Below are positions 17,727-25,560 of a stretch of 64,000 nt of DNA, piece by piece. The translations under genes were made by a program, and so were the position numbers. Position 1 is the first letter of the stretch, and the number at the start of each line of letters is the position of its first letter. The notes beneath the pieces are model-generated. The model made no database searches. It was not told the DNA's origin and worked only from the letters and a program-made list of their open reading frames with translations. This stretch comes from Clostridia bacterium (GTDB lineage Bacteria > Bacillota > Clostridia > TANB77 > UBA1234), in the NCBI GenBank assembly GCA_017521465.1, contig JAFXCN010000013.1:1-64000 (forward strand). The letters are read 5' to 3'.

Positions 17727-18119
17727 CTATCTTTTGCTTACCGATGATTTTTTTATTTCCATATTAATAGTTTCTAAATCAATCATCGGAATATCTAGAT
17801 CATATTCATATTTAATATTTAAATAGATTGGATCTCCATATTTCTGTAACCTACTAGTTGCTTCTAATTTTAGATTTTTCTCTTCAAACCCTTGTTTTTC
17901 TAAATCTTTAATTAAATTTTTCTTTTCTGTTTTTGTAAGATATCCATAATCCTCCATTACAAAGATATATTTAATGCATGTACTTGATAATTTTTCATAC
18001 CAGATATATGGCATCAATATTTTAACTGTGAACACAATTAATGTACTTATTAAAATCATTCCAATAGCTATAACAACTGGAGTTGTTATAATAGTACTTC
18101 CTTTATTATTTTTTATCAC
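17727..18119 (-). CDS. DUF4320-like pseudopilin of the Tad locus
   Basis: 130 residues; GTG start overlapping the TGA of the upstream gene (GTGA). N-terminal NNKGSTIITTPVVIAIGMIL is a TadE/prepilin-like anchor helix, followed by an extracytoplasmic domain with alternating strands (YGDPIYLNIKYEYDLDIPMI). Length and pattern fit DUF4320, a family found in clostridial Flp/Tad clusters. Last gene of the Tad operon, ending tail-to-tail with rlmH. Assignment by eye. Confidence 0.7.
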   Translation of the reverse strand: MIKNNKGSTIITTPVVIAIGMILISTLIVFTVKILMPYIWYEKLSSTCIKYIFVMEDYGYLTKTEKKNLIKDLEKQGFEEKNLKLEATSRLQKYGDPIYLNIKYEYDLDIPMIDLETINMEIKKSSVSKR

Positions 18120-18607
18120 ATCTTTACTCCATTCAATACAACATCTTCATGAATATCGAATATAAATATTTCATCTAAAAATTCTTTCATTATTATTGGT
18201 TTTATTTCTATTTCTAAAACTGTATGCAAAGTAATGTTTTCAACTCTTTTTCGTGTAAAAGAATCTTTGGTATTCTTTTTTAATATTTCATATTCTTTTA
18301 TTCTAATTTTTTCTATTAGGCCTTCACCGTTTTCTAATTTGTCATTTAAATTATAATTTTCTTTTAAGGAATTTATAAAATATTTTTTATATTCTTTTTC
18401 GCTATAATCTAATTTTCCTGTATTAGCAACATTTTTATTTACAGCAATTATACCATTTCGGTTTATACTATACATTTCTGTTTTTATTCTATATAATGTG
18501 CTATTTACTTGACTTATAAATATTGAAATTATAAATACAAAAATTATTAGTACTGCTGCAATAAACAGAACCGAAACAAGCAATACATTTCCTTTTCTAT
18601 TTTTCAT
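18116..18607 (-). CDS. TadE-like pseudopilin
   Basis: 163 residues. MKNRKGNVLLVSVLFIAAVL at the N terminus is a single membrane helix with a short basic leader, as in TadE/TadF-type pseudopilins; the rest is a soluble, Lys/Glu/Asn-rich domain ending in a beta-rich stretch (LHTVLEIEIKPIIMKEF). Overlaps the DUF4320-like gene by four bases and follows the large secreted protein by six bases, so all are translated from one mRNA. Confidence 0.65.
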   Translation of the reverse strand: MKNRKGNVLLVSVLFIAAVLIIFVFIISIFISQVNSTLYRIKTEMYSINRNGIIAVNKNVANTGKLDYSEKEYKKYFINSLKENYNLNDKLENGEGLIEKIRIKEYEILKKNTKDSFTRKRVENITLHTVLEIEIKPIIMKEFLDEIFIFDIHEDVVLNGVKM

Positions 18608-18613
18608 ATTTAC

Positions 18614-20278
18614 CTACTTTTTTATATATGGCGTTAAATCTCTGTTATATAAAGTATCCCATCTTTCAAACACATCTAGTTTTACCCTCTTAGTTGTTGT
18701 TCCTAATGGTCCACTGACTTTAAAAACTAATTCATATGGCTTTTGTATTCTTGAAAATAGTCTTGTTTCATCAATATTAAAAGCGTCATTTGATAATTCT
18801 CGTAATGTACTCCACGAATGCAATGTCTGCTTTGTTCTATATGGTATAACATATGTTATTCTGAAGTCCTTATCTCCATTGCTGTATTCATTTACCACAT
18901 TTGCTATAACCGAACCATCATATTGTTCTTTTAGTTTTTTCAGTGTTGAATATCTCTTTTTCAAATTTCTGGCTACAGGATCATCCCATTCAAACTTTTT
19001 TGTTAAGTCATCTAATGTATTAATAGATGTGTTTCCATCAAATTGCAACGTAATACGTTCTGGTAAATTTATAGCTTTTAAATCTATTTGTAATATTTGT
19101 CCTGCACAAATAAATTGTGTGTTTGTCTTTTTTGCTATTGGCAATTCTTTTGTATCACCACCATCAATCCTACTTAACACAATACTTGTTATTTCAGGCG
19201 GATGAAACTCTGAAAACTCACTATCATAAACATTCTTTACATCTTTTTCTTTATTTTCCTCTTCTTGTATTTCTATTTTTATTTTTATAATTTCTTTTTT
19301 TATATCTACTAGAGCACCATCTGCAAAAAATTCTGTAAGTAGTACTGACTTAACCATTACTTCTACTTCTATTTCATTGTCGCTATAAAGATTTTTATCT
19401 ATTGAAATTTTACTAGCATCTGATATGTGTAATATTTTTCTATCAGAAATTTCAGATATTAAATTCCCATCAATAAATAATTGACTTTTTAAAATCTTAA
19501 CATGTTCTTTTTTTGAATATTCTGTAAGATTTATTACATCTGCACCATACTCTATTGGTATTTGCACTATATTTTCTTCTTTGCCAATCGTATATTCTTT
19601 CCCATTTGGAAATTTTATATATGATTCTAAGTCCGCATCTGCTGCCATTGGCGGAACTATAAAATTTGCCGCCCATTCTTTATTGTTCATATCATATCGC
19701 CTTGTATATATATTTCCATTTGTCTTCCATGTTGCATAATTTTCTACTCTGGCTTTAGTTAGTCCAATATCTGTAGCTGTTAAATCGTATGTATTATCAT
19801 TTCTCATTAATTTAGTGTTTAGCATGTAATCTTTCTGATCTTGGTCTAAGTATTTTGATATGTCATTCCAAGAAGTAGCTGCATCAGAAAGTTCTACATA
19901 TCTCCAACTTGTAGGAGGCGTAGGTGGCTCTATGTCTACTGGAAATTTGTGATTGTGAATTTCATTTTCAAATACATTGTATCCTAAAACCCAATATTCT
20001 CCTCTCGTTCCAGAACCTTTCCAAGCTCCACCGTTTTTAGTCCACAGTCCTTTTTCTACATTCTTCCAACGTTGTCCTTGGCTTATATTAAGTGGACTTC
20101 CATAAACAAATTGATTATATTGATTATATATTTCTTCGTTTAATGCATAACCATTTTTTGTTTGTTTTTCGATACCCATAATGTCTATCATTGTGTCAAA
20201 TTCTTCGCTATAAGCATGCGATACTTGATTTAAAAACAGTATACTTATTAACATTATTAAACTTATATATTTTTTCAT
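18614..20278 (-). CDS. Large secreted protein of the Tad locus
   Basis: 554 residues, signal peptide (KKYISLIMLISILFLNQVSH, cleavage near A22). Residues 60-220 are Trp/Tyr-rich (GEYWVLGYNVFENEIHNHKF, TSWRYVELSDAATSW); 220-360 look like Ig-like strands; the C-terminal part (HSWSTLRELSNDAFNIDETR, ELVFKVSGPLGTTTKRVKLD) is another beta domain. Proteins of this layout recur in clostridial Tad clusters, but I do not recognise a named domain with confidence. RBS AAAGGAGATTAA. Likely a cell-surface or pilus-associated component. Confidence 0.7.
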   Translation of the reverse strand: MKKYISLIMLISILFLNQVSHAYSEEFDTMIDIMGIEKQTKNGYALNEEIYNQYNQFVYGSPLNISQGQRWKNVEKGLWTKNGGAWKGSGTRGEYWVLGYNVFENEIHNHKFPVDIEPPTPPTSWRYVELSDAATSWNDISKYLDQDQKDYMLNTKLMRNDNTYDLTATDIGLTKARVENYATWKTNGNIYTRRYDMNNKEWAANFIVPPMAADADLESYIKFPNGKEYTIGKEENIVQIPIEYGADVINLTEYSKKEHVKILKSQLFIDGNLISEISDRKILHISDASKISIDKNLYSDNEIEVEVMVKSVLLTEFFADGALVDIKKEIIKIKIEIQEEENKEKDVKNVYDSEFSEFHPPEITSIVLSRIDGGDTKELPIAKKTNTQFICAGQILQIDLKAINLPERITLQFDGNTSINTLDDLTKKFEWDDPVARNLKKRYSTLKKLKEQYDGSVIANVVNEYSNGDKDFRITYVIPYRTKQTLHSWSTLRELSNDAFNIDETRLFSRIQKPYELVFKVSGPLGTTTKRVKLDVFERWDTLYNRDLTPYIKK

Positions 20279-20370
20279 TTAATCTCCTTTAGGGGCTTTA
20301 GGGGAAAGATTAAGGGCTCTTTCCCCTTATTGTATATTTTTACATGCAAATTTTATTTGCAAAATTGAAA

Positions 20371-21606
20371 TCATTTTTTTGATATGTAAAATTCAACTCC
20401 CGAATTGTCAGTAGCATATGTATTTATTACATATCTTTTTGTTTCTTTTTTATCTATAATTTTTTCATTGCTTTCAAATTCTTCGATTACTTTTTCTTTT
20501 ATATATGGCATAAGCTCTTCGGTTTCTTGTTCACCAAATAAAACTTCTATGCATGCTTTTAATCGTTTAAATTTATATTTATTTATATATGTTTTATTTT
20601 CTAATTCATCTTGCCATACCCAAAGTTTTGATACTTTTATTTTTAAGAAACACTTATCAGAAAAATTTTCTTGCATAGTAACTTTTTTCAAATCATATAG
20701 TTTATCTTCATAAAATGTAAATGAGAATCTCGGTAATCCATTATATATGTATTCTTCTCTATCGCCATGCGCTATAACCAACTGATTAATTGTATATTTG
20801 TCAGGCACATAGTTTACCGATGTATACGTATCTTCTGAAACTAGTTTTTTTAATAATTTAATTACTTTATTTTCGTCTATATAAGTATCATTTATTTTAT
20901 ATTTATCTAAATTAGCATACCTTCCGTCATCATAAAAATATAGCTTATTATTTTTTATTTCGTATCTATTTCTATATAAACTTGTGTTTTTATCTTTTCC
21001 TATATTTGTATATTCGAAAGCATTATTGTTCAGTGAATATTCTCTCTCGTTAATAACTTTTTGACGTGCGTTTACAGCTTCTTTTATAATTTTAATTGCT
21101 TCTGCTCTTGTTATTGTTTTATCTCCTCTAAATGTATTATCTTCATATCCTCTTATTACTCCTAAATTCATAAGTTTTAATACGTTTTCTTTGTTTGCAC
21201 TATCTAAATCTATAATGTTTGTTTTTATTCTTTTTATATCACTCAAATTAATATACTTTGAAATAATCTTTACAACTTCATTTCTTGTTATTACTTTTTC
21301 ATAATCCGAAAATTCGTTTTCATCTATCCATTTATATTTTTTAGCAGTAGCGATATACCAATCTGGCCAACGCTTTCCTGTAATTTCTTTTTTGTATTTA
21401 GAGGCTTCAACAAGCATTTTTAAAAACTCATTTATTTTTACATTTTCATCAGGTCTAAATGTATTATCAAAATATCCATTTATTATCTCTTCATTACTTC
21501 CCCATTCTATATATTCTCTAGCCCAATGATTTGTTGTATCTGAGAAAGCATATGCTATTGATGAGATGTTAAATAGTATTATTAGCGCTATCCATATTTT
21601 CTTCAT
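20371..21606 (-). CDS. SLH-domain surface protein in the Tad locus
   Basis: 411 residues with a signal peptide (MKKIWIALIILFNISSIAYA). Two clear S-layer homology repeats: FSDTTNHWAREYIEWGSNEE..IINGYFDNTFRPDENV (residues ~21-60) and the later LGVIRGYEDNTFRGDKTITR (~160-180), with a degenerate one between. SLH repeats bind pyruvylated secondary cell-wall polymer. The C-terminal ~200 residues are unassigned. Start (RBS GGAGGTAAGTA) overlaps the 3' end of the SAF gene by 38 bases. Presumably anchors the pilus or its assembly apparatus to the wall. Confidence 0.85.
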   Translation of the reverse strand: MKKIWIALIILFNISSIAYAFSDTTNHWAREYIEWGSNEEIINGYFDNTFRPDENVKINEFLKMLVEASKYKKEITGKRWPDWYIATAKKYKWIDENEFSDYEKVITRNEVVKIISKYINLSDIKRIKTNIIDLDSANKENVLKLMNLGVIRGYEDNTFRGDKTITRAEAIKIIKEAVNARQKVINEREYSLNNNAFEYTNIGKDKNTSLYRNRYEIKNNKLYFYDDGRYANLDKYKINDTYIDENKVIKLLKKLVSEDTYTSVNYVPDKYTINQLVIAHGDREEYIYNGLPRFSFTFYEDKLYDLKKVTMQENFSDKCFLKIKVSKLWVWQDELENKTYINKYKFKRLKACIEVLFGEQETEELMPYIKEKVIEEFESNEKIIDKKETKRYVINTYATDNSGVEFYISKK

Positions 21607-22309
21607 TACTTACCTCCTTAGCTTCACCCAATGCTGTAAGATTAAATGTTGCAATATCTCTTATTAAATTTATTTGTTTTGCTTGTTCAGGCGTAACAGC
21701 AACTAGTACTGTATCTGGTGTTTCTAAATCAAAAATATTTTCGATAGGTTGTCCATCTATATTGAAAACTCCTAAAACTTTTACATCTTTTAATAAACTT
21801 ACAATACAATATCCGTCATCTTCGCTACCAACAAACTGTTTTTCTAATCCTTCTAACGATTGATTTGCATATTCATTTCTTATTGTGGCATATACATTTA
21901 TTCTAGAGTTTTCTTTTATATTATAAGAGACTCCATTTTCAGCTGATTTAATTTTTATTGAAACCTTTTCTTTTCCTTCATCAGCTTGGTATATTGAAAG
22001 ATTCTCTTTAGTATCAAATTGATTTTTTATTAATATTTGTCCTGCATATATTTTTTCTTTTAAATACAATTCATCTACATCATCAATATTTTTAATTACT
22101 CGTGTTGTACCAACAATTTGTACAGGCATGTCCACTTCTTTTATTTGTGAACTATCGATTTGCGAATATGCTTCAACATCATCTGTGACAATTAAACATT
22201 TAATTGTTGGAACATATTGAACTAACTTTTTCTGCATATAAATTGAAATTCCATATACTATTACTGTTAAAATTATTGATGTTAATAAAATGTTTACTTT
22301 ATTTTTCAT
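21569..22309 (-). CDS. SAF-domain Flp pilus assembly protein (CpaB/RcpC-like)
   Basis: 246 residues. One N-terminal membrane helix (VNILLTSIILTVIVYGISIY), then a SAF-like segment (YLKEKIYAGQILIKNQFDTK) and the C-terminal domain (DTVLVAVTPEQAKQINLIRD) typical of RcpC/CpaB. Located directly before the pilin gene (8 bases) and the SLH protein (overlap), which supports a role in Tad/Flp pilus assembly. RBS TAGGAGGAAGA. Confidence 0.8.
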   Translation of the reverse strand: MKNKVNILLTSIILTVIVYGISIYMQKKLVQYVPTIKCLIVTDDVEAYSQIDSSQIKEVDMPVQIVGTTRVIKNIDDVDELYLKEKIYAGQILIKNQFDTKENLSIYQADEGKEKVSIKIKSAENGVSYNIKENSRINVYATIRNEYANQSLEGLEKQFVGSEDDGYCIVSLLKDVKVLGVFNIDGQPIENIFDLETPDTVLVAVTPEQAKQINLIRDIATFNLTALGEAKEVSNEENMDSANNTI

Positions 22310-22317
22310 TCTTCCTC

Positions 22318-22509
22318 CTACACTTGGAATGGCTTGCTTCCAACATTTTCAAACCAATTAGCAATTGTATCCATCATGTTTGTAAATAAGCTCTCCATTT
22401 GCGGATAGAATAATGTAATTATTAATACAAGTAATATTCCTGCAATTAATATAATCTGCAATATTTCTGATCCTCTCTGTGATTTTACGATTTCTTTTAA
22501 TTTGTTCAT
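22318..22509 (-). CDS. Flp/TadE-like pilin subunit
   Basis: 63 residues. Short basic leader (MNKLKEIVKSQRGSE) followed by a 20-residue hydrophobic helix (ILQIILIAGILLVLIITLF) and a short polar tail: the size and layout of a Flp-type pilin (after prepilin-peptidase cleavage at Gly13/Ser14). RBS AAAGGAGAAAAAAT. Positioned between TadC (190 bp upstream, with repeats between) and the SAF protein. Confidence 0.75.
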   Translation of the reverse strand: MNKLKEIVKSQRGSEILQIILIAGILLVLIITLFYPQMESLFTNMMDTIANWFENVGSKPFQV

Positions 22510-22555
22510 ATTTTTTCTCCTTTCCTGCGCGAAGCGCTGTACTGTTCAGCGAAGC

Positions 22556-22697
22556 TGTACTATTCACTCTTCACCATTCATTATTCACTCTAATGTAACG
22601 CAGTTCGTTTTCCCGGGCCGCCGCTGCGCGGGCGAAACCATTTTTTCGGCCTGGAAAAATGCTTCCTTCGGAAGCTTTGATACTCACGGTACCATGT
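22556..22697. repeat. Family A and family B repeats between tadC and the pilin gene
   Basis: TATTCACTCTTCACCATTCA (family A) is followed by a reversed family B copy: TGTAACGCAGTTCGTTTTCC, a GGCCGCCGCTGCGC block, TTTTTCGGCCTGG and GCTTCCTTCGGAAGC, ending in TTTGATACTC. The element splits the Tad operon. Confidence 0.75.
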
Positions 22698-22699
22698 TA

Positions 22700-23530
22700 C
22701 TATTTGAATATGTTGTTGAACCCATTCCCCACCGATACGAACAGCGGATACATTGTCAAAAAAATTATATTTGTTAGTGCGACGATTACTCCAAATGTTA
22801 TATATAATACTTTTTCTTTTGTGTTTGCTCTCAGTATTTCTACTTTCTTTTCTTTTAATGTTTCTGATAAATTTTCTAATATTTCGTTTATACTTCCCAT
22901 TTTGTTGTATTCTTTTAATGCATTACAAAACATTTTTAATTCTAAAATATCGAACTTGTTTTCTAAATCATCTATTGCTGCATTTATATTTAATTCTGAT
23001 AATTCATATCTTGCTGAAAATATTATCATTGCTTTTTTAAAATCTTTATTCTTGCAATTTTCATGTTGCTTTTTTAAAACATCTTTCATAAGCATATGTG
23101 CTGAAAGCTGTAAATTTATTGAATCTGTGACATTTAATATATCATTACATATTTCTGTGTCTCTTTTCTTTTTCATAATTAATATAAAGATATCAATTAT
23201 GAAATATCCAATGCTCGCAAAAAACAGTGCATAAAATATTGAATTATAATTTACTAAACCACCAAAAAACATAATGGTAGCTAAACATATTTTAAAAATA
23301 TAATATTTAAAACTATTTAATTTAAATGGATTTCCTTGCTTAGATAAAAAACTTTCTTTTGTTTTTATAAAATTGAATTTTGAAATAAATTGTTTAAGAA
23401 ACGATTCTTTAGTTTTTTGAATATAAATACTTCGCTTTTTATATTTGTTAGCTTTTATAAGTACATCTAGTTTGCTAGTTAAAAATAAACAAGATATAAA
23501 AATACAGAGTAGTAGTATCTTATTTATCAT
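22700..23530 (-). CDS. tadC: TadC-like pilus assembly inner-membrane protein (T2SS F family)
   Basis: 276 residues. Membrane segments: residues ~1-20, ~72-110 (two helices, YYIFKICLATIMFFGGLV.. and ALFFASIGYFIIDIFILIMK) and one at the C terminus (KEKVLYITFGVIVALTNIIF). Between them the T2SS-F domain (DILNVTDSINLQLSAHMLMK, FCNALKEYNKMGSINEILEN, LSETLKEKKVEILRAN). These are the features of TadC. The TadA ATPase, TadB and TadZ are not in the window. First gene behind the promoter at 23569-23597; RBS CGAGGTAAGAAATTT. Confidence 0.8.
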   Translation of the reverse strand: MINKILLLCIFISCLFLTSKLDVLIKANKYKKRSIYIQKTKESFLKQFISKFNFIKTKESFLSKQGNPFKLNSFKYYIFKICLATIMFFGGLVNYNSIFYALFFASIGYFIIDIFILIMKKKRDTEICNDILNVTDSINLQLSAHMLMKDVLKKQHENCKNKDFKKAMIIFSARYELSELNINAAIDDLENKFDILELKMFCNALKEYNKMGSINEILENLSETLKEKKVEILRANTKEKVLYITFGVIVALTNIIFLTMYPLFVSVGNGFNNIFK

Positions 23531-23568
23531 AAATTTCTTACCTCGATATATTTATTACTTTTGACCAT

Positions 23569-23597
23569 TCTATATCACCTTTAAATTTTATTGTCAA
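23569..23597 (-). promoter_or_regulatory. Promoter of the Tad operon
   Basis: TTGACA (23597-23592), 17-base spacer, TATAGA (23574-23569), about 40 bases before the tadC ATG. Confidence 0.7.
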
Positions 23598-23676
23598 TAC
23601 TTTTTTAAAAAAATAATATCTTTTTTTCTTACTCCCACAACGATTTCGACAGGCTACGACATTGTTCGACATTTAA

Positions 23677-24201
23677 TTACAAAAGTTTACATGCCCACAC
23701 TGCTGTAAAAATTGCAACAAAATCACAAGCGAGTCCAATCCACATTGCCTCTTTTGCATTCTTAATATTTACTGCTGATGTGTATACTGCTAAAACATAT
23801 ATTGTTGTTTCACTACTTCCCAAAATTGTGCTTGCAATTCTTCCTATAAGGGAATCTACTCCATATGCTTCTACTGTGTTTGATAAAAGCCCCATTGATG
23901 CTCCTCCCGAAATTGAACTCATTATTCCAAGCGGCACAACTTCTTTAGGTATTCCAAATACTCTTCCAATTGGCGAAATTATATTTATTAATATTTCCAT
24001 TGCACCCGACTCTCTAAATAAATCTATCGCAATCATAATTGCAATTAATGTTGGAAAAATATTTATTACAACTTTTAAGCCTTCTTTCACACCTTCAATA
24101 AAACATTCATATACTTTTTGTTTTTTTATCATTCCATATGAAATTATTACTATTATCATCATTGGTATCATTACATATGAGATATATTCAATTATTTTCA
24201 A
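23677..24201 (-). CDS. spmB: Spore maturation protein B
   Basis: 174 residues. Gate/nucleoside-recognition-type membrane protein; GLKVVINIFPTLIAIMIAID, FGIPKEVVPLGIMSSISGGA and LGSSETTIYVLAVYTSAVNI match SpmB. With SpmA it is needed for spore core dehydration and heat resistance. Overlaps the spmA stop by four bases (ATGA), i.e. translationally coupled. Confidence 0.92.
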   Translation of the reverse strand: MKIIEYISYVMIPMMIIVIISYGMIKKQKVYECFIEGVKEGLKVVINIFPTLIAIMIAIDLFRESGAMEILINIISPIGRVFGIPKEVVPLGIMSSISGGASMGLLSNTVEAYGVDSLIGRIASTILGSSETTIYVLAVYTSAVNIKNAKEAMWIGLACDFVAIFTAVWACKLL

Positions 24202-24773
24202 ACTTTCCTCCTATATAAAAATTTTACTATTAATATTCCAACAATAACTGAAACTACACTAGAAATGATGGTTGGCAACACGATATCTGTTGGATTTTCA
24301 GAACCTGCAGCAGCTCTTATTGCTATTACAGAAGTTGGTATAAGTTGTATCGATGCCGTATTTAGCACAACAAACATTAACATACTTTTTGAAAGTTTGT
24401 GCTTCTCTTTATTTTTTTCTTGCATTTTTTCCATGGCTTTAAGACCAATTGGTGTTGCAACATTTCCGAGTCCTATCATATTTGCTGTCATATTCATTAC
24501 AATATGACCTGAAACTTCACTATCATTTTTTAGCTCTGGAAAAAGAATTCTTATTAATGGATTTATAAATTTTGATATCTTTTCAATCAATCTACTTTTC
24601 TCTGCAATTTTTATAAAACCAGACCACATACAAATCATTCCCGAAAGTCTTAAAAATAGTGAAACAGTATTTTCCGTAGATAAAAATAGCACTTCTATAA
24701 TCTGTTCTACATCACCATTTACAATGCAAAATACAAATGCTATCAATATCATATATGACCAAATAATATTCAT
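24198..24773 (-). CDS. spmA: Spore maturation protein A
   Basis: 191 residues. Membrane protein of the nucleoside-recognition fold; NMTANMIGLGNVATPIGLKA and ASIQLIPTSVIAIRAAAGSE are characteristic SpmA motifs. Marks the organism as a likely endospore former. Upstream gene of the spmA-spmB pair; divergent from the abrB-like gene. Confidence 0.92.
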   Translation of the reverse strand: MNIIWSYMILIAFVFCIVNGDVEQIIEVLFLSTENTVSLFLRLSGMICMWSGFIKIAEKSRLIEKISKFINPLIRILFPELKNDSEVSGHIVMNMTANMIGLGNVATPIGLKAMEKMQEKNKEKHKLSKSMLMFVVLNTASIQLIPTSVIAIRAAAGSENPTDIVLPTIISSVVSVIVGILIVKFLYRRKV

Positions 24774-24865
24774 ACTCTATCCTCCAATTAATACTATTCT
24801 GTTTATATGGTAAATATGAATATTACAAAATATTCCAAAATTTACTTTTTATTTCCAATTTTCGG

Positions 24866-24894
24866 TTGACTATTTTTCAAAAATATGGTAAGAT
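24866..24894 (+). promoter_or_regulatory. Promoter of the abrB-like gene
   Basis: TTGACT, 17-base spacer, TAAGAT, with a leader of ~23 bases to the ATG at 24924. Confidence 0.7.
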
Positions 24895-24923
24895 TTAACA
24901 TATCAAAACAAGGAGGGATTTTA

Positions 24924-25160
24924 ATGAAAGCAACAGGAATAGTAAGAAAAGTAGATGAATTAGGTAGAGTGGTATTACCAATAGAATTAAGAAGAACACT
25001 TGACATAGACATAAAAGACTCTCTTGAAATTTATGTTGAAAATAGTACAATCGTATTAAAAAAATACGAGCCAGCTTGTGTATTCTGTGGTAACACATCA
25101 GATATAAAAGAATTTAAAGGTAAAAATATTTGTGCAGAATGCGCAAAAGAAGTGCAATAA
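24924..25160 (+). CDS. AbrB-family transition-state regulator with zinc-ribbon tail
   Basis: 78 residues from the ATG at 24924 (AAGGAGGGATTTTA). Residues 1-50 are a SpoVT/AbrB swapped-hairpin DNA-binding domain (MKATGIVRKVDELGRVVLPI, then ELRRTLDIDIKDSLEIYV). The C-terminal 30 residues have two CxxC pairs (CVFCG and CAEC) like the AbrB variant common in Clostridia. Represses many stationary-phase genes in relatives. In B. subtilis abrB lies next to rsmI (yabC), and here too rsmI is the next conserved gene, facing it. Confidence 0.93.
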   Translation: MKATGIVRKVDELGRVVLPIELRRTLDIDIKDSLEIYVENSTIVLKKYEPACVFCGNTSDIKEFKGKNICAECAKEVQ

Positions 25161-25164
25161 GAAA

Positions 25165-25240
25165 AGAGTGTGGAAAACTGGAGGTGAAAAAAAATCGATT
25201 TTTATATCGATTTTTTCGCACTTCCATTTTCCACACTTCG
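25165..25240. repeat. Family D palindromic element (copy 1), probable terminator
   Basis: GAGTGTGGAAAA..GGAGGTG at the left pairs with CACTTCC.TTTTCCACACTTC at the right, around TCGATTTTTATATCGA. Copies at 35126-35200 and 55005-55080 keep GGAAGTG/CACCTCC arms and the TCG..CGA core. Probably terminates the abrB-like transcript. Confidence 0.7.
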
Positions 25241-25247
25241 TCTTACA

Positions 25248-25276
25248 TTGACAAATCAACTAAAATGCATTAAAAT
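25248..25276 (+). promoter_or_regulatory. Promoter of the candidate antitoxin RNA
   Basis: TTGACA, 17-base spacer, TAAAAT; the predicted start falls at the ATGAAGGAAAT motif at 25283. Confidence 0.7.
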
Positions 25277-25282
25277 ATAAAT

Positions 25283-25361
25283 ATGAAGGAAATCCGCTTA
25301 ACGCGGTTAGCCTTAGTTGATATAATCGCCTATCGGACTAGGACAGGGCGATTATTTTTTT
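25283..25361 (+). ncRNA. Candidate antisense RNA of a type I toxin-antitoxin pair
   Basis: From the promoter at 25248-25276 a ~75-nt RNA would end at a strong terminator: ATAATCGCC (25322-25330) paired with GGCGATTAT (25347-25355), then TTTTTTT. It is antisense to the last bases and 3' region of the 28-residue toxin-like ORF on the other strand, the arrangement of bsrG/SR4 and txpA/RatA. Its 5' end (ATGAAGGAAATCCGC..GCGGTTAG) repeats the 5' end of the toxin transcript. Confidence 0.6.
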
Positions 25362-25438
25362 CGTCCTAAAATTCCTTTTACGACGAAAGCTATTACAAAA
25401 ATTACAATTATAAAAAATATGTAATCTGTTTGCAACAT
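25352..25438 (-). CDS. Candidate type I toxin, 28-aa membrane peptide
   Basis: ATG at 25438 preceded by AAAGGAGATGATTGCT. The peptide has an N-terminal MLQTDY, one membrane helix (IFFIIVIFVIAFVV) and a basic tail KGILGRKK, the typical form of Fst/TxpA/BsrG-like toxins. A separate promoter (25525-25553), a long structured leader and an overlapping antisense RNA support the call. No homologue is claimed. Confidence 0.65.
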   Translation of the reverse strand: MLQTDYIFFIIVIFVIAFVVKGILGRKK

Positions 25439-25524
25439 AGCAATCATCTCCTTTCATAATTCGGATGGAACCGTTTTATGAAGTTTGATGACTAACCGCT
25501 CTGCACATTTCCTTCATGGTTTAG

Positions 25525-25553
25525 AGTATACAATATAAAAAATTTAAAATCAA
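25525..25553 (-). promoter_or_regulatory. Promoter of the candidate toxin mRNA
   Basis: TTGATT (25553-25548), 17-base spacer, TATACT (25530-25525). The predicted start lies next to ATGAAGGAAAT (25517-25507), giving an ~80-nt leader that can fold over the RBS. Confidence 0.65.
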
Positions 25554-25560
25554 TAACTTT

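Noticed and set aside
23531-23676. Missing tadA/tadB genes upstream of tadC
   Set aside because: The gap is only ~145 bp with a promoter and no ORF; the next gene is spmB, so they are not here.
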